From NCBI GenBank assembly GCA_029288095.1, contig JARFPW010000121.1, forward strand, positions 1 through 8,132: a stretch of DNA of 8,132 nt, written 5' to 3'. Source of the DNA: Gemmatimonadota bacterium. GTDB lineage: Bacteria; Gemmatimonadota; Gemmatimonadetes; Palauibacterales; Palauibacteraceae. This document shows positions 1-5,621 of this stretch, in pieces. How positions within the stretch are numbered: position 1 is the stretch's first letter; each line of letters begins with the position of its first letter. The translations under genes and the position numbers were made by a program. The notes beneath the pieces were generated by a model, which ran no database searches, had not been told where the DNA came from, and worked only from the letters and a program-made list of their open reading frames with translations.

Positions 1-350
1 TCGTTGAACGTTACGCGCCGAAAGCGGCCGCCGCTCCCATTGTCGAACCCGAGTTGCCGCGCGATGTGGTAACCGATCGCCTCGCCCTCGCGGTCCGGAT
101 CGGTTGCGATCAGGATCTGCTCGGCGCCGCGGGCAATCTTCTTCAGTTCGGTGATCAGCTTCTTCTTGCCACGCACGACCTCGTAATCAGGCTCGTAGCC
201 ACTATCGACATCGACTGCCAGCCCCTTCTTCGGCAGGTCGATGATGTGGCCTCCCGTCGCGGCGACGACGTAGCCGTCCCCGAGCCACGGACCGAGCAGC
301 CGAGCCTTCTTGTCCGACTCCAGGATTACGAGTTGTTTCTTGTTTGCCAT
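1..350 (-). CDS. topA: DNA topoisomerase I (type IA), N-terminal part, truncated by the left window edge
   Basis: Only the first 116 codons are inside the window; the frame is open at base 1. Translating the minus strand from the ATG at 348-350 gives the start of a Toprim domain. LVILES (residues 7-12) carries the catalytic Glu at 11, a Lys follows at 15, GGHIIDLP lies at 33-40, and TDPDREGEAI (83-92) holds the metal-binding acidic triad D84, D86, E88. RRVTFN at 111-116 matches the conserved segment that follows in this family. The enzyme relaxes negative supercoils by cutting and rejoining one DNA strand; the active-site Tyr and zinc-binding tail would lie outside the window. The usual ESPAKAK motif reads ESDKKAR here, but the catalytic Glu and Lys are kept. 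The start is 34 bases after the aroK stop, with no clear Shine-Dalgarno sequence and no obvious promoter in the gap, so co-transcription with aroCK is plausible. Confidence 0.9.
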   Translation of the reverse strand, partial: MANKKQLVILESDKKARLLGPWLGDGYVVAATGGHIIDLPKKGLAVDVDSGYEPDYEVVRGKKKLITELKKIARGAEQILIATDPDREGEAIGYHIARQLGFDNGSGGRFRRVTFN

Positions 351-384
351 ATATCCGTATTGGTTCGTCGCGAAATGTTGAGCA

Positions 385-900
385 CTAGTCTTTTGACAGG
401 CCCAGGAGACGAGCTACTTCGGTCGCCACCTCGTCGATCGGCCGGCCATCGGTGTCTACGGTATACGTTGCCTCTCCGTACGCAGGCAACCGTTGGGCGG
501 ATAGCCGAGCGAGCACGCTACGCGTGTTCTCGCCGTCCAACAACGGTCGAGACCCGGTTTCCGAACCGACTCGGCGTGCCGCTTCCTCGGGGCTCACCGT
601 GAGCCACACGGTTCGCGCCGTCGGCCACGCCCCGCGGGCTGCCGGGTTGGCCATCCAGCCGCCGCCGACAGCCACTACGGCGTCAGATCCGGGCATCAGG
701 TCCTCCGAAACGCGCGCTTCCAGTTCCCGGAAAGCGAGCTCACCATGTCGGGAAAACAGCTCGTCCACCGACATCCCGGCCCGCCGTTCGATTTCCGCGT
801 CGAGATCCACGTATCGGAGCGCGAGATCGGCGGCCAGTCGCCGACCCACGGAGGTCTTCCCGGCCGCCATCAGGCCAACGAGCACGATCGGTCCGGTCAT
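385..900 (-). CDS. aroK: Shikimate kinase
   Basis: This 171-residue protein has the normal length for shikimate kinase, which phosphorylates shikimate with ATP in the fifth step of chorismate synthesis in the cytoplasm. The P-loop GLMAAGKTS is at residues 9-17. VDLDAEIE (31-38) supplies the shikimate/Mg-binding Asp (D34). FRELE (57-61) supplies the substrate Arg (R58), and VAVGGG (76-81) is the conserved Gly stretch. The lid Arg is R118 in SRPLL, and R137 in AQRLPAY matches the C-terminal substrate Arg. The ATG overlaps the aroC stop by four bases (ATGA), so translation is probably coupled to aroC. All key residues are present. The aroK versus aroL name cannot be settled from sequence; aroK is used because of its place beside pilQ, where many bacteria carry aroK. 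Confidence 0.95.
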   Translation of the reverse strand: MTGPIVLVGLMAAGKTSVGRRLAADLALRYVDLDAEIERRAGMSVDELFSRHGELAFRELEARVSEDLMPGSDAVVAVGGGWMANPAARGAWPTARTVWLTVSPEEAARRVGSETGSRPLLDGENTRSVLARLSAQRLPAYGEATYTVDTDGRPIDEVATEVARLLGLSKD

Positions 901-2102
901 TCGTCTTCGAACTCAGCCGAGTTGATCCGGGCCAGGTACGCCTCCCAAGACGCGCGCATGTCGCTGAGCGCGTCGCCGCCAAATTTCTCTCGCATGGCGT
1001 CGGCCAGTACCAGGGCGAGCATTGCCTCGCCGACCACTCCGGCGGCCGGCACGGCGCACACGTCGCTTCTCTCACGCTCGGCCTTCGCGGGTCGGCCGGT
1101 CTGCACGTTCACACTGTCGAGGGGACGAGTCAGTGAGCTGAGAGGTTTCATCGCCACGCGCACAACGACAGGCTCACCCGTCGTGGTCCCGCCTTCGAGT
1201 CCCCCCGCATTGTTGCGTCGGCGATGGTACCCCCCCGACCCGCGCCGCTCCGCCCGGCGTTCGATTTCGTCATGTACGTCCGACCCGGTGAGCGCTGCCG
1301 CACGGAAGCCGAGTCCGATCTCGACCCCCTTTATCGCCTGTATGCCAAGCATCGCAGCGCCGATCCTCGCGTCCAGACGCCTGTCCCAGGAGGTGTGGCT
1401 ACCAAGGCCAACCGGAATGCCGGTCGCGACAACCTCGAACACACCGCCCAGGGTATCTCCCATGTCTCCAGCCTCGCGGATCGCGACCCGCATGCGGTCG
1501 GCCGCTGCCGCGTCGAGGCACCGGACATCGGAGCGGTCCGCCCGTTCGTTGAGTCCCGGAGCCATGGCGTCGAATTCAATCGCCTCCACGGCTCCGATTC
1601 GAGTCACATGACTGCCTACCGCGATGCCGAACTCGCTGAGCAGGCGACGCGCTACGGCACCCGCCGCCACCCGAGCCGAAGTCTCTCTGGCGCTGGACCG
1701 CTCGAGGATATCTCGAGCGTCCGACCGACCGTACTTGAGCAGGCCTACCAGATCCGCGTGGCCGGGGCGTGGCAGGTGGACCCGGCGCAGGGTCTCGTCG
1801 TCAGCATCCGGCTGCGGTTCCACCGACATGGCCACCCGCCAGTTCTCGTGGTCCCGGTTCGGGATCCAGACCGTGATCGGGGACCCGAGAGTCTCTCCCA
1901 GGCGTATGCCGCTGAGCACCTCACCGGCATCCTGCTCGATGGCCATGCGCCCACCCCGACCGAAGCCGAGCTGCCGGCGTGACAGGTCCGCGGCGATATC
2001 GGCTGGAGAGATAGGGACGCCGGCGGGGACGCCCCCGATGACGACGAGCATCCCCTTGCCGTGCGATTCTCCGGCGGTATGGAATGTAAAGTGACGCAGC
2101 AT
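897..2102 (-). CDS. aroC: Chorismate synthase
   Basis: The protein has 401 residues when started at the ATG at 2100-2102. It converts 5-enolpyruvylshikimate-3-phosphate to chorismate using reduced FMN, the last step of the shikimate pathway. All three family signatures are visible: AGESHGKGM near the N-terminus (residues 10-18), LERSSARETSARVAAG in the first half, and RSDVCAVPAAGVVGE near the C-terminus. PRPGHADL (second catalytic His) and the NNAGGLEGG segment are also present. The length and motifs resemble the longer form found in Firmicutes, Actinobacteria and several deep phyla rather than the roughly 360-residue enterobacterial form. A GGAGG Shine-Dalgarno (2114-2118) lies 11 bases before the chosen ATG. 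An in-frame TTG at 2118-2120 would overlap that site and is rejected. aroK overlaps its 3' end by four bases. The Shine-Dalgarno directly abuts the T-run of a terminator, so expression depends on transcription passing it. Confidence 0.96.
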   Translation of the reverse strand: MLRHFTFHTAGESHGKGMLVVIGGVPAGVPISPADIAADLSRRQLGFGRGGRMAIEQDAGEVLSGIRLGETLGSPITVWIPNRDHENWRVAMSVEPQPDADDETLRRVHLPRPGHADLVGLLKYGRSDARDILERSSARETSARVAAGAVARRLLSEFGIAVGSHVTRIGAVEAIEFDAMAPGLNERADRSDVRCLDAAAADRMRVAIREAGDMGDTLGGVFEVVATGIPVGLGSHTSWDRRLDARIGAAMLGIQAIKGVEIGLGFRAAALTGSDVHDEIERRAERRGSGGYHRRRNNAGGLEGGTTTGEPVVVRVAMKPLSSLTRPLDSVNVQTGRPAKAERERSDVCAVPAAGVVGEAMLALVLADAMREKFGGDALSDMRASWEAYLARINSAEFEDE

Positions 2103-2113
2103 GTCGACGGGTA

Positions 2114-2118
2114 CCTCC
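2114..2118 (-). promoter_or_regulatory. Shine-Dalgarno site of aroC
   Basis: GGAGG on the minus strand, 11 bases upstream of the aroC ATG. It decides the start: the TTG start six codons upstream would place this site inside the coding sequence. It begins immediately after the seven-T run of the terminator, so a hairpin or protein acting on the terminator could also affect translation. Confidence 0.75.
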
Positions 2119-2152
2119 AAAAAAACAAGGGGCCCGGACTACCCGGGCCCCT
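2119..2152 (-). terminator. Intrinsic (Rho-independent) terminator between pilQ and aroC
   Basis: On the minus strand a perfect 9-base-pair stem GGGGCCCGG / CCGGGCCCC (2143-2151 and 2129-2137) with a 5-base loop is extended by one A-T pair. It is followed by TTGTTTTTTT ending at 2119. The stem is almost pure G-C and the T-run lies only on the minus-strand side, so it should act on transcripts coming from pilQ. It is 40 bases after the pilQ stop and ends exactly where the aroC Shine-Dalgarno begins, so it is either the end of the pil operon with partial read-through or an attenuator for aroCK. Confidence 0.85.
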
Positions 2153-2171
2153 GCAGGCGCCTCTCGCTCGA

Positions 2172-2188
2172 CGGCGACCGGACCGCCG
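2172..2188 (-). other. Small hairpin upstream of the terminator, possible alternative pairing partner
   Basis: Just after the pilQ stop the minus strand reads CGGCG-GTCCGGT-CGCCG, a five-pair stem with a seven-base loop. The loop region GGTCCGG (2178-2184) can also pair, with one G-U, with CCGGGCC in the 3' arm of the terminator (2131-2137). That would give an antiterminator-like alternative. The pairing is seen by eye only; its energy and relevance are not tested, and short GC-rich complementarities are common in such DNA. Confidence 0.3.
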
Positions 2189-2191
2189 AAG

Positions 2192-3910
2192 CTACGGAAC
2201 GATGTGTGGCGTCACCAGAATGATCAAGTCCTGCTTCGTCTCCGTGTTCTTCGTCGTGCGGAACAATCCTCCCAATACCGGAATGTCCATCAGCAGCGGG
2301 ATGCCGCTCTCGTTCCGGTCGACCTGACTGAGGGTGAGCCCGCCGATTACCATCGTCTCACCGTCGTCGAGCAGCAGGCGCGTCTGGCCGAGCTGCTGCG
2401 AGAAGTTGAAACCGACGTCGGGAAGATCAGTCTGCAGTCCCGAGCGCTCGGCCGAGACGTCAAGCAGGATTTGGCTGTTGTTCGTGATGTGCGGAGTCAC
2501 ATCCAGGATGATCCCCGTATCCTCGAACTGCACGTTGACCGTCGCGTTAGCGACCTGGCCGCCAGCCTCGAGGACTCGGATCGGCGTCCGCTCACCCACC
2601 TGTATCCTGGCGTTGTGATTGTCGACGACTTGAATGCTGGGCGCAGCCTGGACATCGGACAGCTGATGCTGCTCGAGGGCGTCCAGGAAGGCCGCCAGTG
2701 AAAAGTCCCCAAACGCGGTCGTCGCGAGGATTTGCAGGGACGGCGCCAGCACACGGTCATTGGCGTTGGCGAGGGCCGCGATCGACTCACCGGAGAGGTC
2801 CACGAGCGTCGCGTTCGTCAATTCTCCCGGGGCCAGCGGATCCTCGACCCCGACGACATCATTTATAGAGTTGCCGGTCCGGTCCTTCAGGTCGTACACG
2901 ATGCCCAGCGAGTTCACGTCGGTCCGGTCGACGAAGATGATCTTGGCTTCAATCGAGACCTGCGGCGTTTTCCGATCCAGATTCTGGATCAGCGTATCCA
3001 TGCGGGCCACGACGGAGGGAACATCCGTCACGATGACCGAGTTGGCGCCCTGGTACGCGACGACCTGGCCACGGTTGGGTGTGGCCAGCCCGAACAGGGT
3101 GGCAGCCACCGAGTCCGCGCTCGCGTAGTTGATCCGGAACACCCTCGTCTCCGTCTGGAGCGTGTCCCGGGTACGCAGACCCTCGAGCAGATCGACTATC
3201 AAGATGCCTTCAGACTGCATCCGCCAGCCGAGGCCCTGCGACGCGAGGATCGCGTCGAGCGCTACATCCCATCGCTGGTTCCGGATATCGACGCCCCGCA
3301 CGATCGTCTCTGCCGCGCCGGTGCTCGGCACGATCGAAACGCCGGCGAACTCGGCGAACCCAGCGAGGACGTCGAGCATGCTGGCACTATCGTAGGCAAC
3401 GGTGATTCGCGGCGGATCATCCTGCATCGCTCGTCGCAGCGCCCTCACCGACGCCGCGGCAGTGACTGCGGGATTCCGATCCGCCATCGCCAGCGGTGCG
3501 TCGCCGGCAGGGCCGGTGCTCCACGGCGCGAACCCTTCACCAGGGTTGGCGAAACGAAGCGTGAACCGGCCTGGGGTGGCGTCGGTGCGGTATTCGGCTA
3601 CGCCTGTCAGCTCGAATACGAGGCGGACTACCTCCGGGCGAAGCTGGCTGCTCCGCATTCGGACGATTCCTCCGCGACCGATGCCGTCGTAGCTGCCCCG
3701 CAGATCTCCAACGTCTGCCCCGTAGAGGTCCACTATCAATCGTGCCGGATCCGTAAGCAGGAACTCGCGCGGTTCGACCTCACCGTCGGTCAGGATCACG
3801 ACCTCGGTATCCGTTCCGGCTGGTCGAATCAGGATCTCTTGCACGTCGCCCGGCGAGACTGCCGCCGGAAGCGCGACCAGCGCAGCAGCGACGATCGGCT
3901 TCCAAATCAT
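2192..3910 (-). CDS. pilQ: Type IV pilus secretin PilQ
   Basis: A 572-residue outer-membrane secretin, the gated ring through which the pilus leaves the cell. Order: signal peptide (about 1-20, hydrophobic AAALVALPAAVS); one AMIN domain (about 24-120, peptidoglycan binding in this family); a linker; an STN/N0 domain (about 168-240, with VDIRNQRWDVALDAILASQG); an N1 secretin domain (about 253-312); and the C-terminal secretin barrel (about 316-572). The barrel ends with IPVLGGLFRTT and DLIILVTPHIVP, the classic secretin end. It is shorter than proteobacterial PilQ (about 700 residues) and has one AMIN domain where two are usual there. The ATG at 3908-3910 has an AAGGAG Shine-Dalgarno eight bases upstream, written over the last codons and stop of the pilP-like gene, five bases away. 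It is the last gene of the pil operon; a terminator follows. Confidence 0.95.
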   Translation of the reverse strand: MIWKPIVAAALVALPAAVSPGDVQEILIRPAGTDTEVVILTDGEVEPREFLLTDPARLIVDLYGADVGDLRGSYDGIGRGGIVRMRSSQLRPEVVRLVFELTGVAEYRTDATPGRFTLRFANPGEGFAPWSTGPAGDAPLAMADRNPAVTAAASVRALRRAMQDDPPRITVAYDSASMLDVLAGFAEFAGVSIVPSTGAAETIVRGVDIRNQRWDVALDAILASQGLGWRMQSEGILIVDLLEGLRTRDTLQTETRVFRINYASADSVAATLFGLATPNRGQVVAYQGANSVIVTDVPSVVARMDTLIQNLDRKTPQVSIEAKIIFVDRTDVNSLGIVYDLKDRTGNSINDVVGVEDPLAPGELTNATLVDLSGESIAALANANDRVLAPSLQILATTAFGDFSLAAFLDALEQHQLSDVQAAPSIQVVDNHNARIQVGERTPIRVLEAGGQVANATVNVQFEDTGIILDVTPHITNNSQILLDVSAERSGLQTDLPDVGFNFSQQLGQTRLLLDDGETMVIGGLTLSQVDRNESGIPLLMDIPVLGGLFRTTKNTETKQDLIILVTPHIVP

Positions 3911-3915
3911 TCGCC

Positions 3916-4311
3916 CTACTCCTTGTCTTGCGCCCTGAGGCGCAGCGTGTCGCGACGGGTTACGCCGAATACAGTGACCAGAAACGCCGCCTCGGTTTCA
4001 CTCACGTGCAGCAGCCGCGCACCGCCAATCACGTCGCCCTCCCACACCCGATATCTGCGCTCGGTCGCTCGATCGACGAGGACCGCGACGCTCCCTCTCT
4101 CGGGGCTGTAAATGATTCCGGCGAGTCCCAGATCTTCGAATCGCGGGCCGAGTTCGTCACCCGCTGACAACGGGGCAAACGGGTCCCGACGGCCGATGAC
4201 CGGATACTCGAACACCTCGCGTTCCATCACCGGGGCCTCCGAAGTGCCCTGCGCGACGAGTGGTACCGGGACCAGGATTGCCAGAAAAAGTAATGGCCCG
4301 CACATCTTCAT
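3916..4311 (-). CDS. pilP: PilP-like periplasmic pilus assembly protein
   Basis: A 131-residue protein with an N-terminal signal (about 1-20, LLFLAILVPVPLVAQG). A PilP-type beta domain follows: RRDPFAPL (41-48), then LGLAGIIYSPERGSVAVLVD (61-80), RYRVWEGDVIGGARLLHV (86-103) and a final strand segment to about 126. PilP connects the PilN/PilO inner-membrane frame to the secretin PilQ. Position between pilO and pilQ and the RDPF...GII...GD.IG pattern support the call. Two differences from the proteobacterial protein are visible: it is shorter (usually about 170-180 residues), and there is no lipobox. The only Cys is residue 4, before the hydrophobic core, so it is probably not a lipoprotein. 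It may be anchored by an uncleaved signal or be free in the periplasm. The ATG overlaps the pilO stop (ATGA); a second in-frame ATG is two codons later. Confidence 0.85.
   Translation of the reverse strand: MKMCGPLLFLAILVPVPLVAQGTSEAPVMEREVFEYPVIGRRDPFAPLSAGDELGPRFEDLGLAGIIYSPERGSVAVLVDRATERRYRVWEGDVIGGARLLHVSETEAAFLVTVFGVTRRDTLRLRAQDKE
3919..3924 (-). promoter_or_regulatory. Shine-Dalgarno site of pilQ
   Basis: AAGGAG on the minus strand, eight bases before the pilQ ATG, formed by the last two sense codons of the pilP-like gene directly before its TAG stop. It fixes the pilQ start and implies translational coupling with the upstream gene. Confidence 0.75.
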
Positions 4312-4955
4312 TGTTCGCCCCCCCCCATCAATGCTCCAGCCGGGGCAGGTTCATCCTCGGGAGCCGACCCGGAATCCGCCGATGGTTGCTCGGCACCGAG
4401 GACAAAGGTCTCGAGGCCGAACGTCGCCTGAACGAGCTGACGGCCTCCCGCGGTCACTCCCGCGGGAACGATCTGAGTGAGGTGGGGGCGAACGATCCGA
4501 TCGAACGACGCCACCTGCGAGAAAAACTGTCCCACGGCGTGAAACTCCCCTTCGACGACCATCTGCCATTCCTGCCGCATCAGGGTTCCCAGATCATCGG
4601 CCGGAACGGGATCGAGTGGGTCGATGCTCAGCAGTTGGAGACTCAGCGACTGTGATTGTGAGGCAATCGCCTCGTAGATTTCCGGGACCTCGGACCCTGC
4701 CGGAACCAACCGCTGGAGGGCTTCCAACTGGCGCTCCGCGAGTGTCAGGTTATCCCGCAATGCCTGCAGGTTTCCAATCCGGGCTTCGGCGACCTGATTC
4801 TGCGTATTCAAGTCCTCGAGCCGATCCGCCATCACCAGGAGATCCTCACCAGCGGGGCGGTGGATGTACATGAAGTAGAGCGCGCCGGCCGCGAAAGCGA
4901 GTATCGCGATCAGCAACATCATCTGCTTGCGCGGATCCTGCGGAAGAAAAGCCAT
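4308..4955 (-). CDS. pilO: Type IV pilus inner-membrane protein PilO
   Basis: A 215-residue bitopic protein: short cytoplasmic N-terminus, one membrane segment (about 12-30, MMLLIAILAFAAGALYFMY), a periplasmic coiled coil (about 38-85, rich in Leu, Gln, Glu), then a ferredoxin-like domain (about 88-187). That domain contains VPAGSEVPEIYEAIASQ and VEGEFHAVGQFFSQVASFDRIV, both typical of PilO. PilO pairs with PilN to form the alignment subcomplex of the pilus machine. The tail (190-215) is acidic, Ala/Pro/Gly-rich and probably disordered. It ends in MGGGEQ encoded through a run of nine G. The gene starts three bases after the pilN stop, with no separate Shine-Dalgarno seen, and overlaps the pilP-like start by four bases. 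Confidence 0.92.
   Translation of the reverse strand: MAFLPQDPRKQMMLLIAILAFAAGALYFMYIHRPAGEDLLVMADRLEDLNTQNQVAEARIGNLQALRDNLTLAERQLEALQRLVPAGSEVPEIYEAIASQSQSLSLQLLSIDPLDPVPADDLGTLMRQEWQMVVEGEFHAVGQFFSQVASFDRIVRPHLTQIVPAGVTAGGRQLVQATFGLETFVLGAEQPSADSGSAPEDEPAPAGALMGGGEQ
4318..4326 (-). repeat. Run of nine G at the 3' end of pilO
   Basis: The minus strand reads nine consecutive G (nine C on the plus strand), six bases before the ATG of the pilP-like gene. It is the longest mononucleotide run I see in the window. It encodes the Gly residues of the PilO tail. One extra G, or a -1 ribosome shift, would put pilO in frame with pilP. It could also serve as a G-rich ribosome landing site for pilP. 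Confidence 0.9.
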
Positions 4956-4958
4956 GGA

Positions 4959-5621
4959 TCAGAGCCCGTTCACAATGGGTTCTGTCTCCAGCAGGTCGGC
5001 AGGCGGTGCCTCATACGTCAACATGAGCTGAAACGCCTGTGCGGCGACGTTCTCGACCACCTCCTGCTGGCTGCCCAGGATCCGGGCCTCCCCGATGTAC
5101 GGTGATTCCTCGAGGCTACGGACGAACCTTGTGATCGCCAGGGGATTCGCCGCCAACCCTTCCACCTGAACACTCAACGCAGGAAGCGGCGCTTCGCGGC
5201 GTACCAGTGTGAGCCAGGTGTAGGCCGGCAGGGCTCGACTGATTTCGTCCAACAGGTGCGGCCACACGAATCTTCCCCCATCCAGCGATTGCACCAACCC
5301 GAGCCTCTCCTGAATGCGTCGGTCTCTGGCGATCAGGCTGTCGCTCAAGGCACGGAGGTCGGAAAGCCGCGCGGAATCCGCAACCGCGACCGAAAGCTGC
5401 TCGTTCAGGTTTGACCGCTCGGACCGCGTCGAATTCCACATCCACCCAATGGCCAGCAGGGCCAGAATCGGAACGGCGATCGCCACCATGGTGAAGGGGT
5501 CGCGACCGCCAGTGCCGCCACCCCCACGCGCCCCGCGAGGCAGCCCGGGGAGACGCACGGAGAGCTTCCTTCCCGAGATGCGCCCGCCCTTACCCGCGGG
5601 ATGAAGATTGACTTCGATCAT
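4959..5621 (-). CDS. pilN: Type IV pilus inner-membrane protein PilN
   Basis: A 220-residue bitopic protein. It begins MIEVNLHP, matching the INLLP-type motif by which PilN binds the cytoplasmic ATPase PilM in characterised systems. A basic, Gly-rich stretch follows (about 9-41, including RGARGGGGTGGR), then one membrane segment (about 44-62), a periplasmic coiled coil (about 65-110), and a ferredoxin-like domain (about 112-205) with WPHLLDEISRALPAYTWLTLV and AITRFVRSLEESPYI, typical of PilN. With PilO it forms the inner-membrane alignment complex. The cytoplasmic linker is roughly twice as long as in the proteobacterial proteins I know. The ATG overlaps the pilM stop by four bases (ATGA), with an AGGG possibly acting as Shine-Dalgarno inside pilM. 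Confidence 0.92.
   Translation of the reverse strand: MIEVNLHPAGKGGRISGRKLSVRLPGLPRGARGGGGTGGRDPFTMVAIAVPILALLAIGWMWNSTRSERSNLNEQLSVAVADSARLSDLRALSDSLIARDRRIQERLGLVQSLDGGRFVWPHLLDEISRALPAYTWLTLVRREAPLPALSVQVEGLAANPLAITRFVRSLEESPYIGEARILGSQQEVVENVAAQAFQLMLTYEAPPADLLETEPIVNGL

Noticed and set aside
54..602. A plus-strand frame of 182 codons across topA and aroK
   Set aside because: It is antisense to the Toprim motif region of topA and the end of aroK; no independent support.
745..1982. Plus-strand open frames of 288 and 252 codons opposite aroC
   Set aside because: They mirror the aroC coding frame, are rich in Arg/Pro/Ser, lack ribosome binding sites I can see, and show no recognisable motif.
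2103..2120. Upstream TTG start for aroC adding six residues
   Set aside because: It would put the GGAGG Shine-Dalgarno inside the coding sequence, and the family begins near MLRHFTFHTAGESHG.
2732..4111. A 459-codon open frame on the plus strand opposite pilQ and pilP
   Set aside because: It lies entirely antisense to genes with clear domains; its translation is low-complexity, rich in Arg/His/Asp, without any family pattern. Long antisense frames are expected in GC-rich coding DNA.
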